From: Annona cherimola
Lineage: Eukaryota > Streptophyta > Magnoliopsida > Magnoliales > Annonaceae
Assembly: GCA_030490835.1 (NCBI GenBank)
Contig: CM059971.1
Span: forward strand, 42,580,012-42,644,011
Direction of reading: 5' to 3'
DNA: 64,000 bases
The translations under genes and the position numbers were made by a program. Shown here piece after piece: positions 1 through 12,155 of the stretch. Each line of letters opens with the position of its first letter. Position 1 is the first letter of the stretch. The notes under the pieces are model-generated. The model did not search any database and was not told the origin of the DNA. It saw only the letters and a program-made list of their open reading frames with translations.

Positions 1-1945
1 TGTGTAACCTTGGTTCTCATTCTTTCTAAAATTCATAACTTATGCCTAAATTAACATATATAATTCATCTAATCATGAATCATCATGTAATTATAATAAC
101 ACATCAAAACAGCAACATCTTATATGAGTTTAAGCAAATTTCAGCTAAGTTTAACAATTATATTCAATCCCTAATCACAATTTTCTTCTTCTTAAACCCT
201 TGATTGCATATTTGTCATTAGATCCTCATTCAATACTCTAATCAAGAGCATCATTATTCATCATTTAAGGGTTCATTATGAATCATAGTTATGACTCATA
301 ATTTAAAGTAGAAAACTTAGAATTAAAGAACTTAATATATCATGTATACTTACTTGATTGTTGTTAACCTTGATTCAAGGTATCCAAGCTTGGTTCTCCT
401 CCTTTCTTTCTCCCTTTTCTTCTTCTTTTCTCCTTCTCCTTTTCTTCCCTTCTTCTTCTTTCTTTGCTGGAAAATATGGACGTCCCCTTGCTGCCCTCTT
501 TTTAGGTATATTTCCTTTGATTTTTTTCATTCAAATGGGCATCCCATGTGTGCTTCAACATATACTTATAGTACAGATTTTTGGGCCCACATTTAGCACA
601 TGATTTGAGGTCATTTTAATACATGTCTATCCCTTGTTGTGTTGTCACCATATTACCCTAGTAAATTATGTAATTATCATAATTCAAAATTTTCAAAATC
701 AGCTCAATTGAATGCCCATGTTGCTGTCTATATGAGCACGTCCCATGTAGCTACCTTTTTGCCATTTTTTCCACAAAATTTGTAGCCTTCATTAATGGGT
801 ATTTATACACCCTAACAATGGACTACTTAGATACACATTTAGCATTAAAAATAAAAAAAAATCCAAACATGCAGCCTTTGGACGTCCCCTATTGTAGCTC
901 ACCTTGCTATCCACTATTTATCATAATTATATGCTACTGATTTTGACATTTTTTTTTGTTATTTTCTACATGAATTAATGTTTATTTATGCACCTTTTCT
1001 CCCTAGCTAACTTAGGTATATATTTTATATTGACAAAAATCACAAAAGTCCAATTTAAAGGCTGCTTAGACGTCCCATGGGTGCCACCCATGCTATCCTC
1101 TCTTGAGATAGTATATTAGCTCCTTAAATCAGCATTTATTCATAAGATATTTTCATGGATTTTTTTATTTTTATTAATTCATAAATTACCCTGCAATTTA
1201 TCCCCTTTCGACACATATTTTGTGCCATTAATAATGCTTTTAATCCCTTTACTATTTGACATAATTGCAAGGGTACTTTTTGGTGCATAAGTCATAGGTG
1301 CTCCACCTTTTTCGTGCAAGCATAATCCCAAAATAATTTAGCTTAATTCAAGCCTTTCATTGCATTGATCTCATAATTTTAACCGTTCATTTCAAATTTC
1401 GTCTTAATCCGACTTTTCTAGCTCAAGTTATGATCATTTGAAGTCATCCTTGGATTTAGGATGATAATACTCGATTTTCACCCTAATATCATCAATATTT
1501 TCACAATATAACTTTTCCATAAGGTTAAGCATGAAATTATGTGCTTCTCTTTCAATTTTCATCTTGATCCACCTTATAGGCGTCAAGTTGTGAATTTTCT
1601 AACATTTTCCAACTTAAGTCTATATTAGCCTCTGAATTTCCATTAATCACAATATGGAAATGAAATTAATTTTTTAATGGCATATTAATATTTTTCAATC
1701 CTCATTAGCCCACTTTAATCACATTGACCCATATTGACTTATAGTAATTGATTTTATAATCATTCATAACCACTGACCTAATTGCAACAATTTATCAAAT
1801 TTCAACAATTTATCAAAATTTCAACAATTTATCAAAATTTCAACAATTTATCAAAATTTCAAATAATTCATTCATAACTAAACCAAATCATACATGAATC
1901 ATTCAAATGCACATACATGAATCTTATGTGGGTTAGGGTTTCACA
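1..1945 (-). mobile_element. Partial long LTR (gypsy-type), minus orientation
   Basis: The minus strand reads TGTGAAACCCTAACC from 1945 downward, the same start as the other long LTRs here (45982 and 35753 on plus; 61859 and 31997 on minus). The interior shares recognisable blocks with 18600-19960 and 24070-25015: pyrimidine-rich stretches, repeated GGACGTCC-type palindromes and an AACCGTTCATTTCAAATTTC-like segment. The LTR's 3' end lies left of the window. No polypurine tract or primer site is visible beside 1945, so this may be a solo LTR or the outer side of a 5' LTR. Apparent small ORFs inside it are low-complexity translations. Confidence 0.7.
1784..1862. repeat. 19-bp tandem repeat, about four copies
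   Basis: About four head-to-tail copies of an A+T-rich 18-19 bp unit (TTTCAACAATTTATCAAAA) lie inside the minus-oriented LTR close to its start. The unit boundaries are directly readable. The array is not seen at this position in the other LTR copies, so it looks like a local slippage expansion. Confidence 0.85.
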
Positions 1946-2870
1946 TATCATGCCTATTCTCATGGACTCAGATTTTCAGGTTTAATATCTTGATTTTTGT
2001 ATATTAGACTTTCACCTCTTGTTTCCTTCACCTAATATATGGTAATCATTACCAAAGTATAGGCCTTTACATCAAGCATTAAATTCAGAAGATATTAAAT
2101 TAACACACAATATCCATTATATTGTATGCATGTTATATCCTAAACTTTAGATTAAGGGTTTTTTCCTAGCATATTTTTGATTGAATCTAAATATAAAATA
2201 AAAGTGTATCTCAAAATTATCATACACAAGATACTATAATAAAAAATGAAGGAAATGAAAGCTTATTGGTTGGAAGCTTTAATGATTCTTGAACACTTTA
2301 AGCAACTCACCGCTTTGCCTCTAGCTTTGTTTTCTATGCCTTCTTTCGCTCCCAGATCTCAAGCTAGCTATAAAGACTTTTTAGGATGCCCTAGGACATT
2401 CTTAAGGGGTATTCGTATAGAGGTGGGGAGAACACTTGTGTAAAACTTTAAAATTATGCATTGATTTGTGCACCTGAACAGTAACATACAGTGACGCACA
2501 ATAACTTATACAGTGTACGAACATAGCATGAACAGTGTGTGAACAATGCTTCCATGAAATACGAGTCTTAAATTTGCATTTCAACTCCACTTTCATCGAG
2601 ATTGGTCAATTTTTCCATGTTCTATACAAAAGTTGCACGTATTCCTCGACTTTTCACAAATTGCATCAATTGGTGATTGTTTATGAAAAACTAAGCTTAA
2701 TTAATCAAAATATGATTCAAACCATCTTAAACACTCCAATTCTCATAGAATTATTATTGAAAATAAATAGTATAAAAGAGAGTTAATAGCCCTCATAAAT
2801 AAACGTTAGTTTTCCATATTTTTTTTGGCAGTTAGATAAGATGACACATGGTCATAATCTACTATAGTGA
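1946..2870. other. Unassigned A+T-rich stretch
   Basis: I see no coding region I can support. A 65-codon open frame at 2246-2443 (plus) has no recognisable motif. Around 2465-2550 there are several GAACAGTG/ACAGTGT copies, the reverse complement of the ACTGTTCA repeat at 30469-30578, so part of this stretch is probably a worn plus-oriented remnant of that LTR type. Confidence 0.4.
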
Positions 2871-3128
2871 GAGCACAAAATAATGAATTCATGGCTTGAG
2901 CATTAGTTTTGGCTATTCTCAACTCCTCTTCGGACCAATTGGAGGCTCTCTCACTCTTAGGTAGAGTAACATCATCTTAGATGGCAATCCAATATCCATG
3001 TCTTTGGGCATGATCAACTGTTTTATCCTCAACTTCCAATTACTAAAGTTATTTTCATCGAATAAGAGAGGCCTTATGAAAAATTGAAACTTGGCAAAAG
3101 TGGGAGTGAAAGTTGATTAGGTTGTCAT
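2871..3128 (-). pseudogene. Copia gag N-terminal relic
   Basis: Base by base this stretch parallels 59334-59590, the first ~86 codons of the intact-start gag of the long copia element: the same 'GAGCACAAAATAA..GA.TTCAT' opening on plus and a CAT start codon complement at its right end, followed by the same leader and primer-site layout. It contains stop codons and small indels, so it is not expressible. It is the gag start of an old element whose body was lost to the left. Confidence 0.8.
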
Positions 3129-3164
3129 AGCATATAGATCTCTTCTATTAATAACTCGAAGCCT

Positions 3165-3176
3165 GCTCTAATACTA
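3165..3176 (-). other. Decayed primer-binding site
   Basis: Two bases before the LTR edge at 3179 the minus strand reads TAGTATTAGAGC, a two-mismatch version of TGGTATCAGAGC, the plant retrotransposon primer site complementary to the initiator tRNA-Met 3' end. Spacing matches the intact sites at 13864-13875 and 59626-59637. Confidence 0.75.
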
Positions 3177-3178
3177 CT

Positions 3179-4724
3179 TGATGATTTGGAGTTATTGATT
3201 CAACAAAGGAGGGGAGGGATAAATCGGGTTAATAAAATTCTTGGGTTAATTAAATATTAACCCTAAATAAGATCAATCTCCTTAAATGAAATGCATATAG
3301 CTAATAAGAGAGCAGGAAAATGGAATAAAGGCAAAGATATAAAGAGAACACAAAATTATAGTGGTTTGGATAACTTCTACTCCGCTCTTCCAAGCACACA
3401 CTCCCTTGTAACTTAGGATCCACTATCTCAGCAAAAATACACCTAGATCCTCAGTTCTCTTCTAGATTATAACTCGATGAGGCCTTTACAATAAACTGAC
3501 AAGTAGATGACGAGTTCCACTTTAGCCGATTACTACTTATTTTATTCCTTGGCCTTGGTCTCCAACATCAAGGCAAGTAATCAACACAATAGGAAATAAA
3601 CATAATAAATAAATCTACACTTTTCAAATTCATAAAGAGAAGTTGAAGCACTTGAGTAGACTCTTGAGAAAATGAACAAGATGAGAAGTTTTAGCTCTTG
3701 CAGAGAACTTAAGACTCTTGCTTTCAATGTCTTTAATTACACTCTTAATTGCTTGAAAATAGTAAGGTCAGAGCTCAATAAATTCTCTTGTTATCTCTCA
3801 TAACTTTCCTTGACATGCCTTAAATAGTTGTGCAAAAAACTTAAACATTAAAGGGTAAGTGGCGCACATTAAATGCGCCAACATTCAAAATTTTTGACCA
3901 TCATGACTCAAGTCGCATCTGGAGTTGACTTCAACTGTGGCTTAACCCAAGTCGCAAGCTATAATCGAATTGACTTGTGACTTAGATCTTCTAATTGCTT
4001 CTAGAGAATTATTATTCAATTTATGTTCTTTTAAGTTCTATTTCAAGTTGACTTGGACTTGGGACTTCACCAGTCGTATATGAAGTTGAATTGGACTTTG
4101 ACTTCACTATTCATTGAAATTTGAGAACTTCAAATCTTTCTTCTTTTAACTTTCTCTTCTTTAAGTCTTGCTTCTGGATCGACTTCATGTGAAACTTAAC
4201 CCTAATTGCAGATGGAGTCAACTCGATGTGCAATTTTAGTTCTGTTACTATGTTAAATTTCCATGTCTTCTTTTAAATCCTCAAGTCTCAAGATCCTAGT
4301 TTACTTTATATCCGACTTCAACCAAGTCAGAGGGTGAAGTCGACTTAGGGTGCGACTTCAGTGCTCTAAATCGAGTCTGAAATTTTTATTGTCTTTAAGA
4401 TTTCAAGTTGCATTCTAGAGTCGACTTTGGTTGTGACTTTAATAAGCTGAGGCGACTTGAGGTGAAACTTCATCTATCAATGCTTCATGTTTAAAACTCT
4501 AACTCAATAGAGTTACTCCAGGTCAATGCTGGAGTCGACTTTGGCCCGATTTGATGTTACGATTGACTTGACTTTGCAACTTAAGATATTTTTGCTTGAA
4601 TTTCAAAGTTCTTACTTTAATCATTAAATCAAACTTGTCAATACTCTTAATATTCTCAACTTTGGTTGTTAATTATCAAAAATTAAGTAAATCTTTATTT
4701 GTAATTTAATTATTTGAGTTCACA
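3179..4724 (-). mobile_element. Old copia 5' LTR relic (minus orientation)
   Basis: The LTR begins next to the decayed primer site and parallels the start of the intact copia LTRs: AGGGGAGGG..AAT.GGGTT, then TTAACCC, then the 'GTGGTT.GG..AACTTC..CTCC.CTCTTCCAAGCACACAC' block near 3360-3410. It ends near 4724 with the same TTAATTATCAAAA..TCACA tail. Length is about 1.55 kb, within the 1.37-1.73 kb of its intact relatives. The GTCGAC array seen in younger copies is present at about 3900-4560, but many motifs have decayed to GTTGAC or GTCAAC. No target duplication can be checked because the rest of the element is missing. Confidence 0.8.
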
Positions 4725-7700
4725 CCTTCAACCTTGGTCTCTTAGCCAATAACCTTTGCCTTTGGGGGAATGAGCTTCCAGATGAATGTGGGGTGCCCTT
4801 TTGTGGCACCCTAAACCGAGCGTTACAACATGAGCCTTACTCTGGGACTGTTATTGATTGGTAAACGTGATCAGGATTATTGCACTGTCACACGGCGGGT
4901 TCATTTGCTAATTATCCATTTATAATTTACTCCATAGGAGTTAATCTCATCATTCATGTATGATTTTACATTAATTTTCCTATCTAGGCCATCGTCAAGT
5001 CCTAACGTATCTATTATATGTCATAAATTCTATGACATTCATATCATAACATAACATAACATACATTCATCATTCGTCTATAAAATTCTTTAATCAAACC
5101 AGCATATACCACTGTGTAAGACAAACAAATTATAACAAGTAGCAATCCCACAATTCATAATACATTTTTCCACACTTAGGATCACACACAGGAAACCATA
5201 GAGTCATCATCCATCATTTAACCTGTGCTCCTCCTTCGGATCCATCCTTGCACCTGTCTTAGGATTTGGAAAATAAATCGTGAGTATAACTCAGTAAGCA
5301 AGCTATATAGTTTCTCAGGCAATTCATTTTGCAAACAAAGTTTGCATTTGAATAGCATCTTTGAAATCAACATCATACCCACCCGTGGTATATCATGAAA
5401 AATATGAAACATAATACCCATCACGAGTATATCATGAATAATGAAATGCATTATTATCATCATAAAACATGAACATTATGAGATGGTACACTAGTTACAT
5501 TATCATCCGTCCTCCTTCTCCCATCTCAGAGAGAGAGCCGCTGGCCTTTGGCCTATCTTAACGACTTGGTCACACTAAATGGGGACAATCAGTCCGCTTA
5601 AACCTTTAAAGTGGACCTAGTACCTTGTATACCATGAGCTTAGTCATAAACATAATCATGAACATGCTAGCATGATTTTCATGTATAAACATTTGAACCA
5701 TAATTTCTCATCAACATTTAATAAATCATTGTACAAACCATTCGCTAAAGTTAAAACAACATTTTAAACAACATGTTGGGATGGCCATCCTTAATTAATT
5801 CCCAAAAAAAATTAAACATTCATTTGCAAGATAATTCAAAGCATTTGAATAGAATTTTGCAATATTTTGTTATAACATTGAGAAAAACAATACTTTATAA
5901 AGTTGTTTGCTTACCTGGATTACGTCAACTTTCCTTGTCGACTTTCTCTTTGCCTTTACCTATACACATAAGAATGACACCGCATTCATACACAATATCT
6001 CATATGCTTGCACATAATTTAGTTTTCCAACCCACATGATTTTCATTAACTTATATAACCCTCTTGTATTTCAAGTTGGGTGTTCATACATAACAACATA
6101 GCTTGTACACCACACTATCCATTCATTTCATTTTTAATATTCTTATTTAGGGTAAACTTTCAAATGCATTATAATCTTTTATTTACTCAATATATAGAAG
6201 ATCATTACTTCCCATTCATCGTTTAATATCTATTTTTCACATTTCTCACGTTGGTGCTCACTTTAGGCACATACTTATGAGTTTAGAATTCACATTTTAA
6301 TCCCAAATTTTGAGATTTCAAAATATCATCAAAACAGCACCTTATTTTCCCATTTTATCACATTTTCTTCCATTTTTGCATTTTAGTAAATCATATTTAG
6401 TCATTTCTCATCTTTGGCATTGATACCCTTTATGTGCACTCTCTTAGTTACACATATGTTATGTGTTATTCAATTTTATTCGAAACAGCAATTTGTCCTC
6501 CATTTTACCTTAATTAAAACACTTAATTAGCACATAATTTAGAGTATTTTCATAAGATTATAGTCCCTTAATTACGTGGTTCCACAACAACAACTTTTCT
6601 ATCATTCTTTCCCACGTTCAACGTCCATATTGACATATGTTCCATAACAGATTTTTATATCTTTAAATCTAGCCCTTAAACATCCTTTTCTTGTTCTATA
6701 TTTAGGATATTTTCATGAATTCAAAGTCCATAAATTAAGTTGCCCAAAACAGCAACTTTTCATCCCTTCCTTGCCACCCTTGGACGTTTACATCTCATGT
6801 CCCAAAAAAATCAGATTTTTGAATTTATTTCCAGCCCTTTGTGGGACTTCCCTTCTACCCTAAATTTAGGGTATTTTACCCTTTTAAATTATTCACATAT
6901 TGGTTTGTTTAGTTCATGTACAAATTTCACTTCAAAAGAGTAGAATTTCCATCATATTGTCAATTCTAGGTTTTACCTTTCTAAGGTTCTTAAATCATGC
7001 TCAATTTAACATATTGTGATACCCAGACCCAAGTAAGGCTTATTTATTTGCAATTGACATATAAATATGGAATATGTATGATTTAGTAGAATTATGAATA
7101 ATTTCCTTTGCAATATTGATGATTTAATTGCAATTAGGGCAAATGATTATGAATGATCAATATAAGCCGATATGGGTCAATATGATTAAAGAGGCTTAAT
7201 GAGGATTAGGAAATGTAAACATATTGAGGATAATTACCTCATGTATTAAGGTTTAATTAATGAAGATTATGTGATAATTATGGATTTAAGGTAGCAAATG
7301 CTAGAAAATCTATAACTCAACGCCGGTAAGGCAGATTAAGATGAAAAATTGAAATGTAAGCACATAATTTTGTGCTTAATCTTATGAAAATGATGAATTA
7401 TGAAAACGTTGATGAAATTATAATGAAAATCTATCATCACCATCAAAATCCAAGGATGACCTCAAATGATCATAACTTGAGTTAGAAAAGTCGGATTGAG
7501 ACGAAATTTGAAATAAACGGTTAAAATTATGAGATGAATGCAATGAGAGGATTGGATTAAGATAATGGTGATGGAATCATGGTTGCACGAAAATAAGGTG
7601 TATACCTTTGATTTTGGTGCACCAAAAAGTAAGCTTGTGATTATGTTAAAGTAAGGTGATTAATTATATTTTTAATGACAAAAATGAGGTGGCAAAAGGA

Positions 7701-7829
7701 GGTAATTATAGATGAATTTTATGAATTATTTAAAATTACAAATTCCATGATAAAATCAAGTGATTAGTGGCATGATTTAATGGCTAATGGATTAGTTCGG
7801 AGCTTGAAAAGGTGGCTCACATATGGACG

Positions 7830-8600
7830 GCTAAAGGGGTTGTTACATGGAATTTTTTATTTTTAAAAAAATATATATGTATTTAAATGACCTAGGAAGA
7901 TAGGATGGTTAGTGGAAGTGATTAGGGGTTGATTTTGTGGCAATAAAATGCCACAAACTCAATGATAAGTGGACCCCACCAAGTGGACAGCAACATGGAA
8001 GCCAAGTGATGTGCACGTCCAAGATGCTTTATGGGATTTTTTATGATTTTTTAAAAATGAAAATTATGCATTTAAATAAGCTACATGATAAGGTTGATTA
8101 GTGACATTAATTAAATTCAGATTTTTGTGGCACAAAATGCCAAAATACCAAGGCATATGTGACATTAAACACATGGACAGCAATATGGGAGTTGAAAATG
8201 GTGCACGTCCAAGCAACTTTGTGAATTTTTAATGATTTTATAATGGCTAATTTGACCCCTAAATGAGCTCCTAGTTAGGGTGGTTAATTTTCCATTAATT
8301 AAAGTTGCCATTTTGTGGAAAAAAATTGAAAAGGGGCAGCTGATATGGACATTGAATGCATGAGCATGAAACGGACAACAGTAAATGTGGACGTTCAAGG
8401 GCTGTTATGTGATTTTTTATGATTTTTTTAATAAGTTAAATGGTCCCATAAGTAGCCTATTAGCTAGGGTGATTAATTATACATAAATTAAAGTTAAATT
8501 CATTGTGGAAAAAATGGCAAAGTTGCTGAAAAGTGGACGTTCCAAAGGGGACAACAACATGGACTTTAATGCATTGATTTTGATATTTTTTTAAGATAAT
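7830..8600 (+). repeat. ~190-bp tandem repeat within long LTR
   Basis: Four diverged units, about 190 bp apart, each carry GTGGACAGCAACATGG-like sequence, then GTGCACGTCCAA or GTGGACGTTCAA, then GATTTTTTATGATTTTTT, then TTAATTAAAGTT and a short GTGG..AAAATG hairpin-like stretch. The GCACGTCC/GGACGTTC marks fall near 8010, 8200, 8391 and 8536. Related blocks occur in the other long LTRs: 46770-47350 on plus; 700-1130 and 18980-19340 in reverse. Confidence 0.65.
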
Positions 8601-10151
8601 TATCAAATTTAAATGGACCACATTGTGCCATGTCATCAAAAGGTACAAATATACTTTAATTAGCTACTAAATGATATGGATAATGGGGCCCACAAAGCTG
8701 GAAAACCCAGCCATACATGAGGTGGTTGTCCATATGGTGTAAGAGAGAGAGAGAGAGAGAAGTCAAGGGGCAAACCCCCTAAACTCCAGCAGAAAAACAT
8801 GTCCCCATTCCAGCAGCTTGAGAGGGAGAAAAAGAGGAGAAAAAGAGAAGAAAAAATGGGAATAAAGAAGAAAAACCAAGCTAGCAAAGTGGTGTTCAAA
8901 GTTGATTCAATTTCACGTAAGTATACCCTATGATTTGAGCTCTTTGATTATATGTTTTTCACCTCAATTTATGAGTCAAGAATTTGATTCATATTGAAAC
9001 CTTATATCATGATTCATGATTCCCTTAATTAGGGTATTGATTAAGGTTTGAATGAAAAGAATGAAGTATGGGTTCAAGAGGATGAAAATGATGATTAGGG
9101 TTGAAAACGGGTGGATTAACTTAGCTGAAATTTTATTAAACCCCCATGTAACGTTGATGTTTTGATGTTTAATTATGATTACATGATTATTCATGATTTA
9201 ATGAATTACATATGATGATTTGGGCTTAAGTTATGAATTTTAGAATGGATATGAATTAGGGTTACACGTATGACCCGATTTTCATGTTTTTGTGTTAAAA
9301 ATGATATACCAATGTGCCCAAATAATTTATGGATGATTAAGAGGGTAAAGTACCCTAGATTTAGAGCATGTTGGACATTCAAAGTGGGTTGAGATGATTG
9401 CCCTAAATTTGATTTGTAAGGGCAAATATGTGGACGTCCAAAATGATGCAAAAAGGATATCCAAAATGCATATGGAGGTTGCTGTATACAAGAAAATGAA
9501 TTTTGGATTATTAAATATGTGTTAATACCCTAAATTTAGTTTAATAAAGGCATGATTAATTACTGAAAACTATGGATTAGAAAACTGTTTTGAATTAAGT
9601 GTCAAAAGAGACGTTGAAATGATGAAAAATGGGTTCTAATGTTGCTGTTTTGGAACCCTAAGATGAATGGATTAAAAATACAAAATTAAACCCTAAATTA
9701 TATGTTAATTAAAGTTTTTACTCATTCTGATTAAGACTCAAGTTGCTGTGTTGAAAAATTTTAAGAAACACATGATCTATGTGTTAAAGAATGGACATAT
9801 ATGAAGAGGCAAGTGTGAATAAAGGGTATATGGATTATGTGAGTTGATAAAATGCAAAAATGCATGAAAAAGTGATGGAAAACCTGGATTAAGTTGTTGT
9901 TTAAGTAAATAATAATAATCTCAAATTTCGAGATTAATATAGGAGGTTTAAGTTATCAACTAAGTGCTTAAAATGAGCACCGTTGTATGAAAAGTGAAAA
10001 ATATGTTAAAAATGATAAATTGAGGTAATGAACCTCCAAATAATAATTTAATGAAGGATTATTACATGTATGTAAGTTTACCCTACGTAAGGGTATTAAA
10101 ATGAATGAATGGATGATTTGATATGTATAGGCTATGTTGATACGTATAAAC

Positions 10152-11519
10152 TGTTGGCCCCGAGTTTAATGGCAAAACCCAAGAGGGGAGGGGTGAATTG
10201 GGTTCTTGAAAAATTCTTTGGTAAGTTAAAACTTAACCCCTTGTAATTTCAATCCCCTTGATGAAACGTGATATGAGATAGAATGAGAGGGTGTAAATGG
10301 AATATAAAAATATAAACAATCAAACCAAACAAGAGACAACGATATATAGTGGTTCGGGCAACCTTCCCTACTCCACTCTTCCAAGCACACACCCGTTGTG
10401 TCTTGGGTTCCACTATTGTATCTTCAATACAATCTAGAGCACCCACTCTCTTCTAGATTCTAGCTCTAGGGGGCATATACAATAATCACTTGTTGGTGAG
10501 ACCAACTCCAACCAACCAAGTCCAAACGATTGGTGAGACAAACTCCAACCAATAAAGCAAAACCCGTTAGTGAGACAAACTCAAACCAACCCCCTGTTTT
10601 GCTTCTTCTTGAATTCGGTCTCCAATACCGATTCAAGGCAACAACACAAAACAAAATAAACAAAAGAGAATTTACACTTTACAATGTGTATTCGATAAGC
10701 ACCGGAAGCTCCTTGTCATATAGAGATGATAAACTTGAAAGCGCACTTGGAAGTTGTAGCACTTGGAACTTCAATAGTTAATCAAATGACTTCAACACAC
10801 TTGAATATTTGGAGATAGAAGCTCAACTTGTGTTTTTCTCTTTCTTTCCTCCTTCTCTCTTTTTTCCACATTCATTCTTCAATGGTATATATAGAGGAAA
10901 AAAGGTTCTAGCCGTTGGAGTGGAGGTTCACGCGCATCTAGAGCTCCAACGTTCGCATTTTCGACCGTTACGAGTTGAAGTCGCAAGTGGAGTCGACTTC
11001 GGATGAGTGGAGTCGACTTCGGATGGGTGAAGTTGACTTGGGATGCGACTTCGCCTTGTAAAAACTTGCTGTCCAGAATTTTGCCTTCGAAGTTGCAGGT
11101 GAAGTCCACTTGGGTCTGGGACTTCACCCAAGTCGCAGGCGAAGTCGACTTGGGATGAGACTTCACTTTGCTGTCTGTCCGAAGTCACAGGCGAAGTCGA
11201 CTTGGGTCTGAGACTTCACCTTGCTGTCTGTCCGAAGTCGCAGGCGAAGTCGACTTGGGTCTGAGACTTCACCCAAGTCGCAAGTGAAGTCGACTTGGGC
11301 TGAGACTTCACTTTGCTGAACTTGCAATTCATGAACTAGAACTCTTGAAACTTAAATTATTTCACATTCTCATTTTCATACACATAATTAGAGACAAAAT
11401 ATCTGAGAACACTTAGACAAATGTGTTAGATCCTTTTTAATGATATTTCAATTATTTGTTAATCATCAAAATCAAATTAACCATTCTATTCGATAAGCAC
11501 ATGATCAATAATCTCAACA
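10152..11519 (-). mobile_element. 3' LTR of the Gag-only copia element
   Basis: Plus-strand edges are TGTTGGCCCCGAG and ATCTCAACA, so on the coding strand the LTR runs TGTTGAGAT to GGGGCCAACA. It is 1368 bp, equal to its partner. It has a GTCGAC array at about 10975-11310 and a TATA-like CTATATATACC on minus at 10884-10894. The array is upstream of the TATA box in the element's direction, that is in U3. The small reading frames inside it are products of the array. Confidence 0.93.
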
Positions 11520-11533
11520 ATCTCCCCCTTTTT
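11520..11533 (-). other. Polypurine tract
   Basis: Directly next to the 3' LTR the minus strand reads AAAAAGGGGGAGA, the expected primer for plus-strand synthesis. The same sequence abuts the 3' LTR of the long copia element at 52302-52315, which links the two families. Confidence 0.88.
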
Positions 11534-12155
11534 GATGATTGACAAAACTTAATTGAAATATCTTTCTTTCTCAAATGAAACACAAATATGTATATATGAA
11601 GATTATGATTTTCATCAATAAGCGCAATAATATATATTCTTTTCATGGAAATACTTCTCCCCCTAAGTTATATGCAATATTATTCTCTTTAAGATATTTT
11701 CATACTCTCTCCCCCTTTTTGTCAATCAATACAAAAAGGTAGCACAATGGGGTTCAATGGGACATATAAAATAGGTAGTACAAATGAGGCTTTAAAAGAT
11801 AGGTTCATACTACACTCTTTCTCCCCCTTTTCATACTAATCATTCATTTGAGTCAAGCATATGATCAATAAGCGCAATAATTTTTTTATTAATTATTTTG
11901 ACTATGGTACCACTTGTTTTATTAGTTTCTTTGGGAGAGCAACATACCTTCACTGACCTTTGACTAAAGTTATCATTGCCATTTTGCTCAACTCCCCCTT
12001 TCTTTTGCAATTCATGCTCGTCCATTCTCTAGATAGCTTTGAAATAAAAACCTGCATCACAAATATGATATCTTCTTTTCTTTTGGTACCCGTGCTATGG
12101 GTCCATGAATGTTAGTACCATAATGCATAGGAACTCAAGGAGACTTGGTTCCACC
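11534..12155 (-). other. Non-coding 3' interior with extra polypurine-like tracts
   Basis: No coding sequence beyond short, unsupported frames. On minus there are additional AAAAGGGGGAG-like tracts at about 11650, 11706-11720, 11820 and 11990, besides the one abutting the LTR. They resemble repeated copies of the polypurine tract with adjacent TTGATTGACAAAA-like sequence. The long element has one such extra copy at about 52610-52624. Confidence 0.6.

Noticed and set aside
342..603. Overlapping hydrophobic 81-84 codon frames
   Set aside because: Pyrimidine-rich LTR sequence that gives Phe/Ser/Leu runs in any frame; no motif and no conservation in the other LTRs.
2246..2443. Possible small host gene
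   Set aside because: 65 codons, no motif, no visible splice or promoter context, and lies between retrotransposon relics.
10249..10446. 65-codon frame identical at 13975-14172
   Set aside because: Both copies are in the LTRs of one element; no start context or homology.
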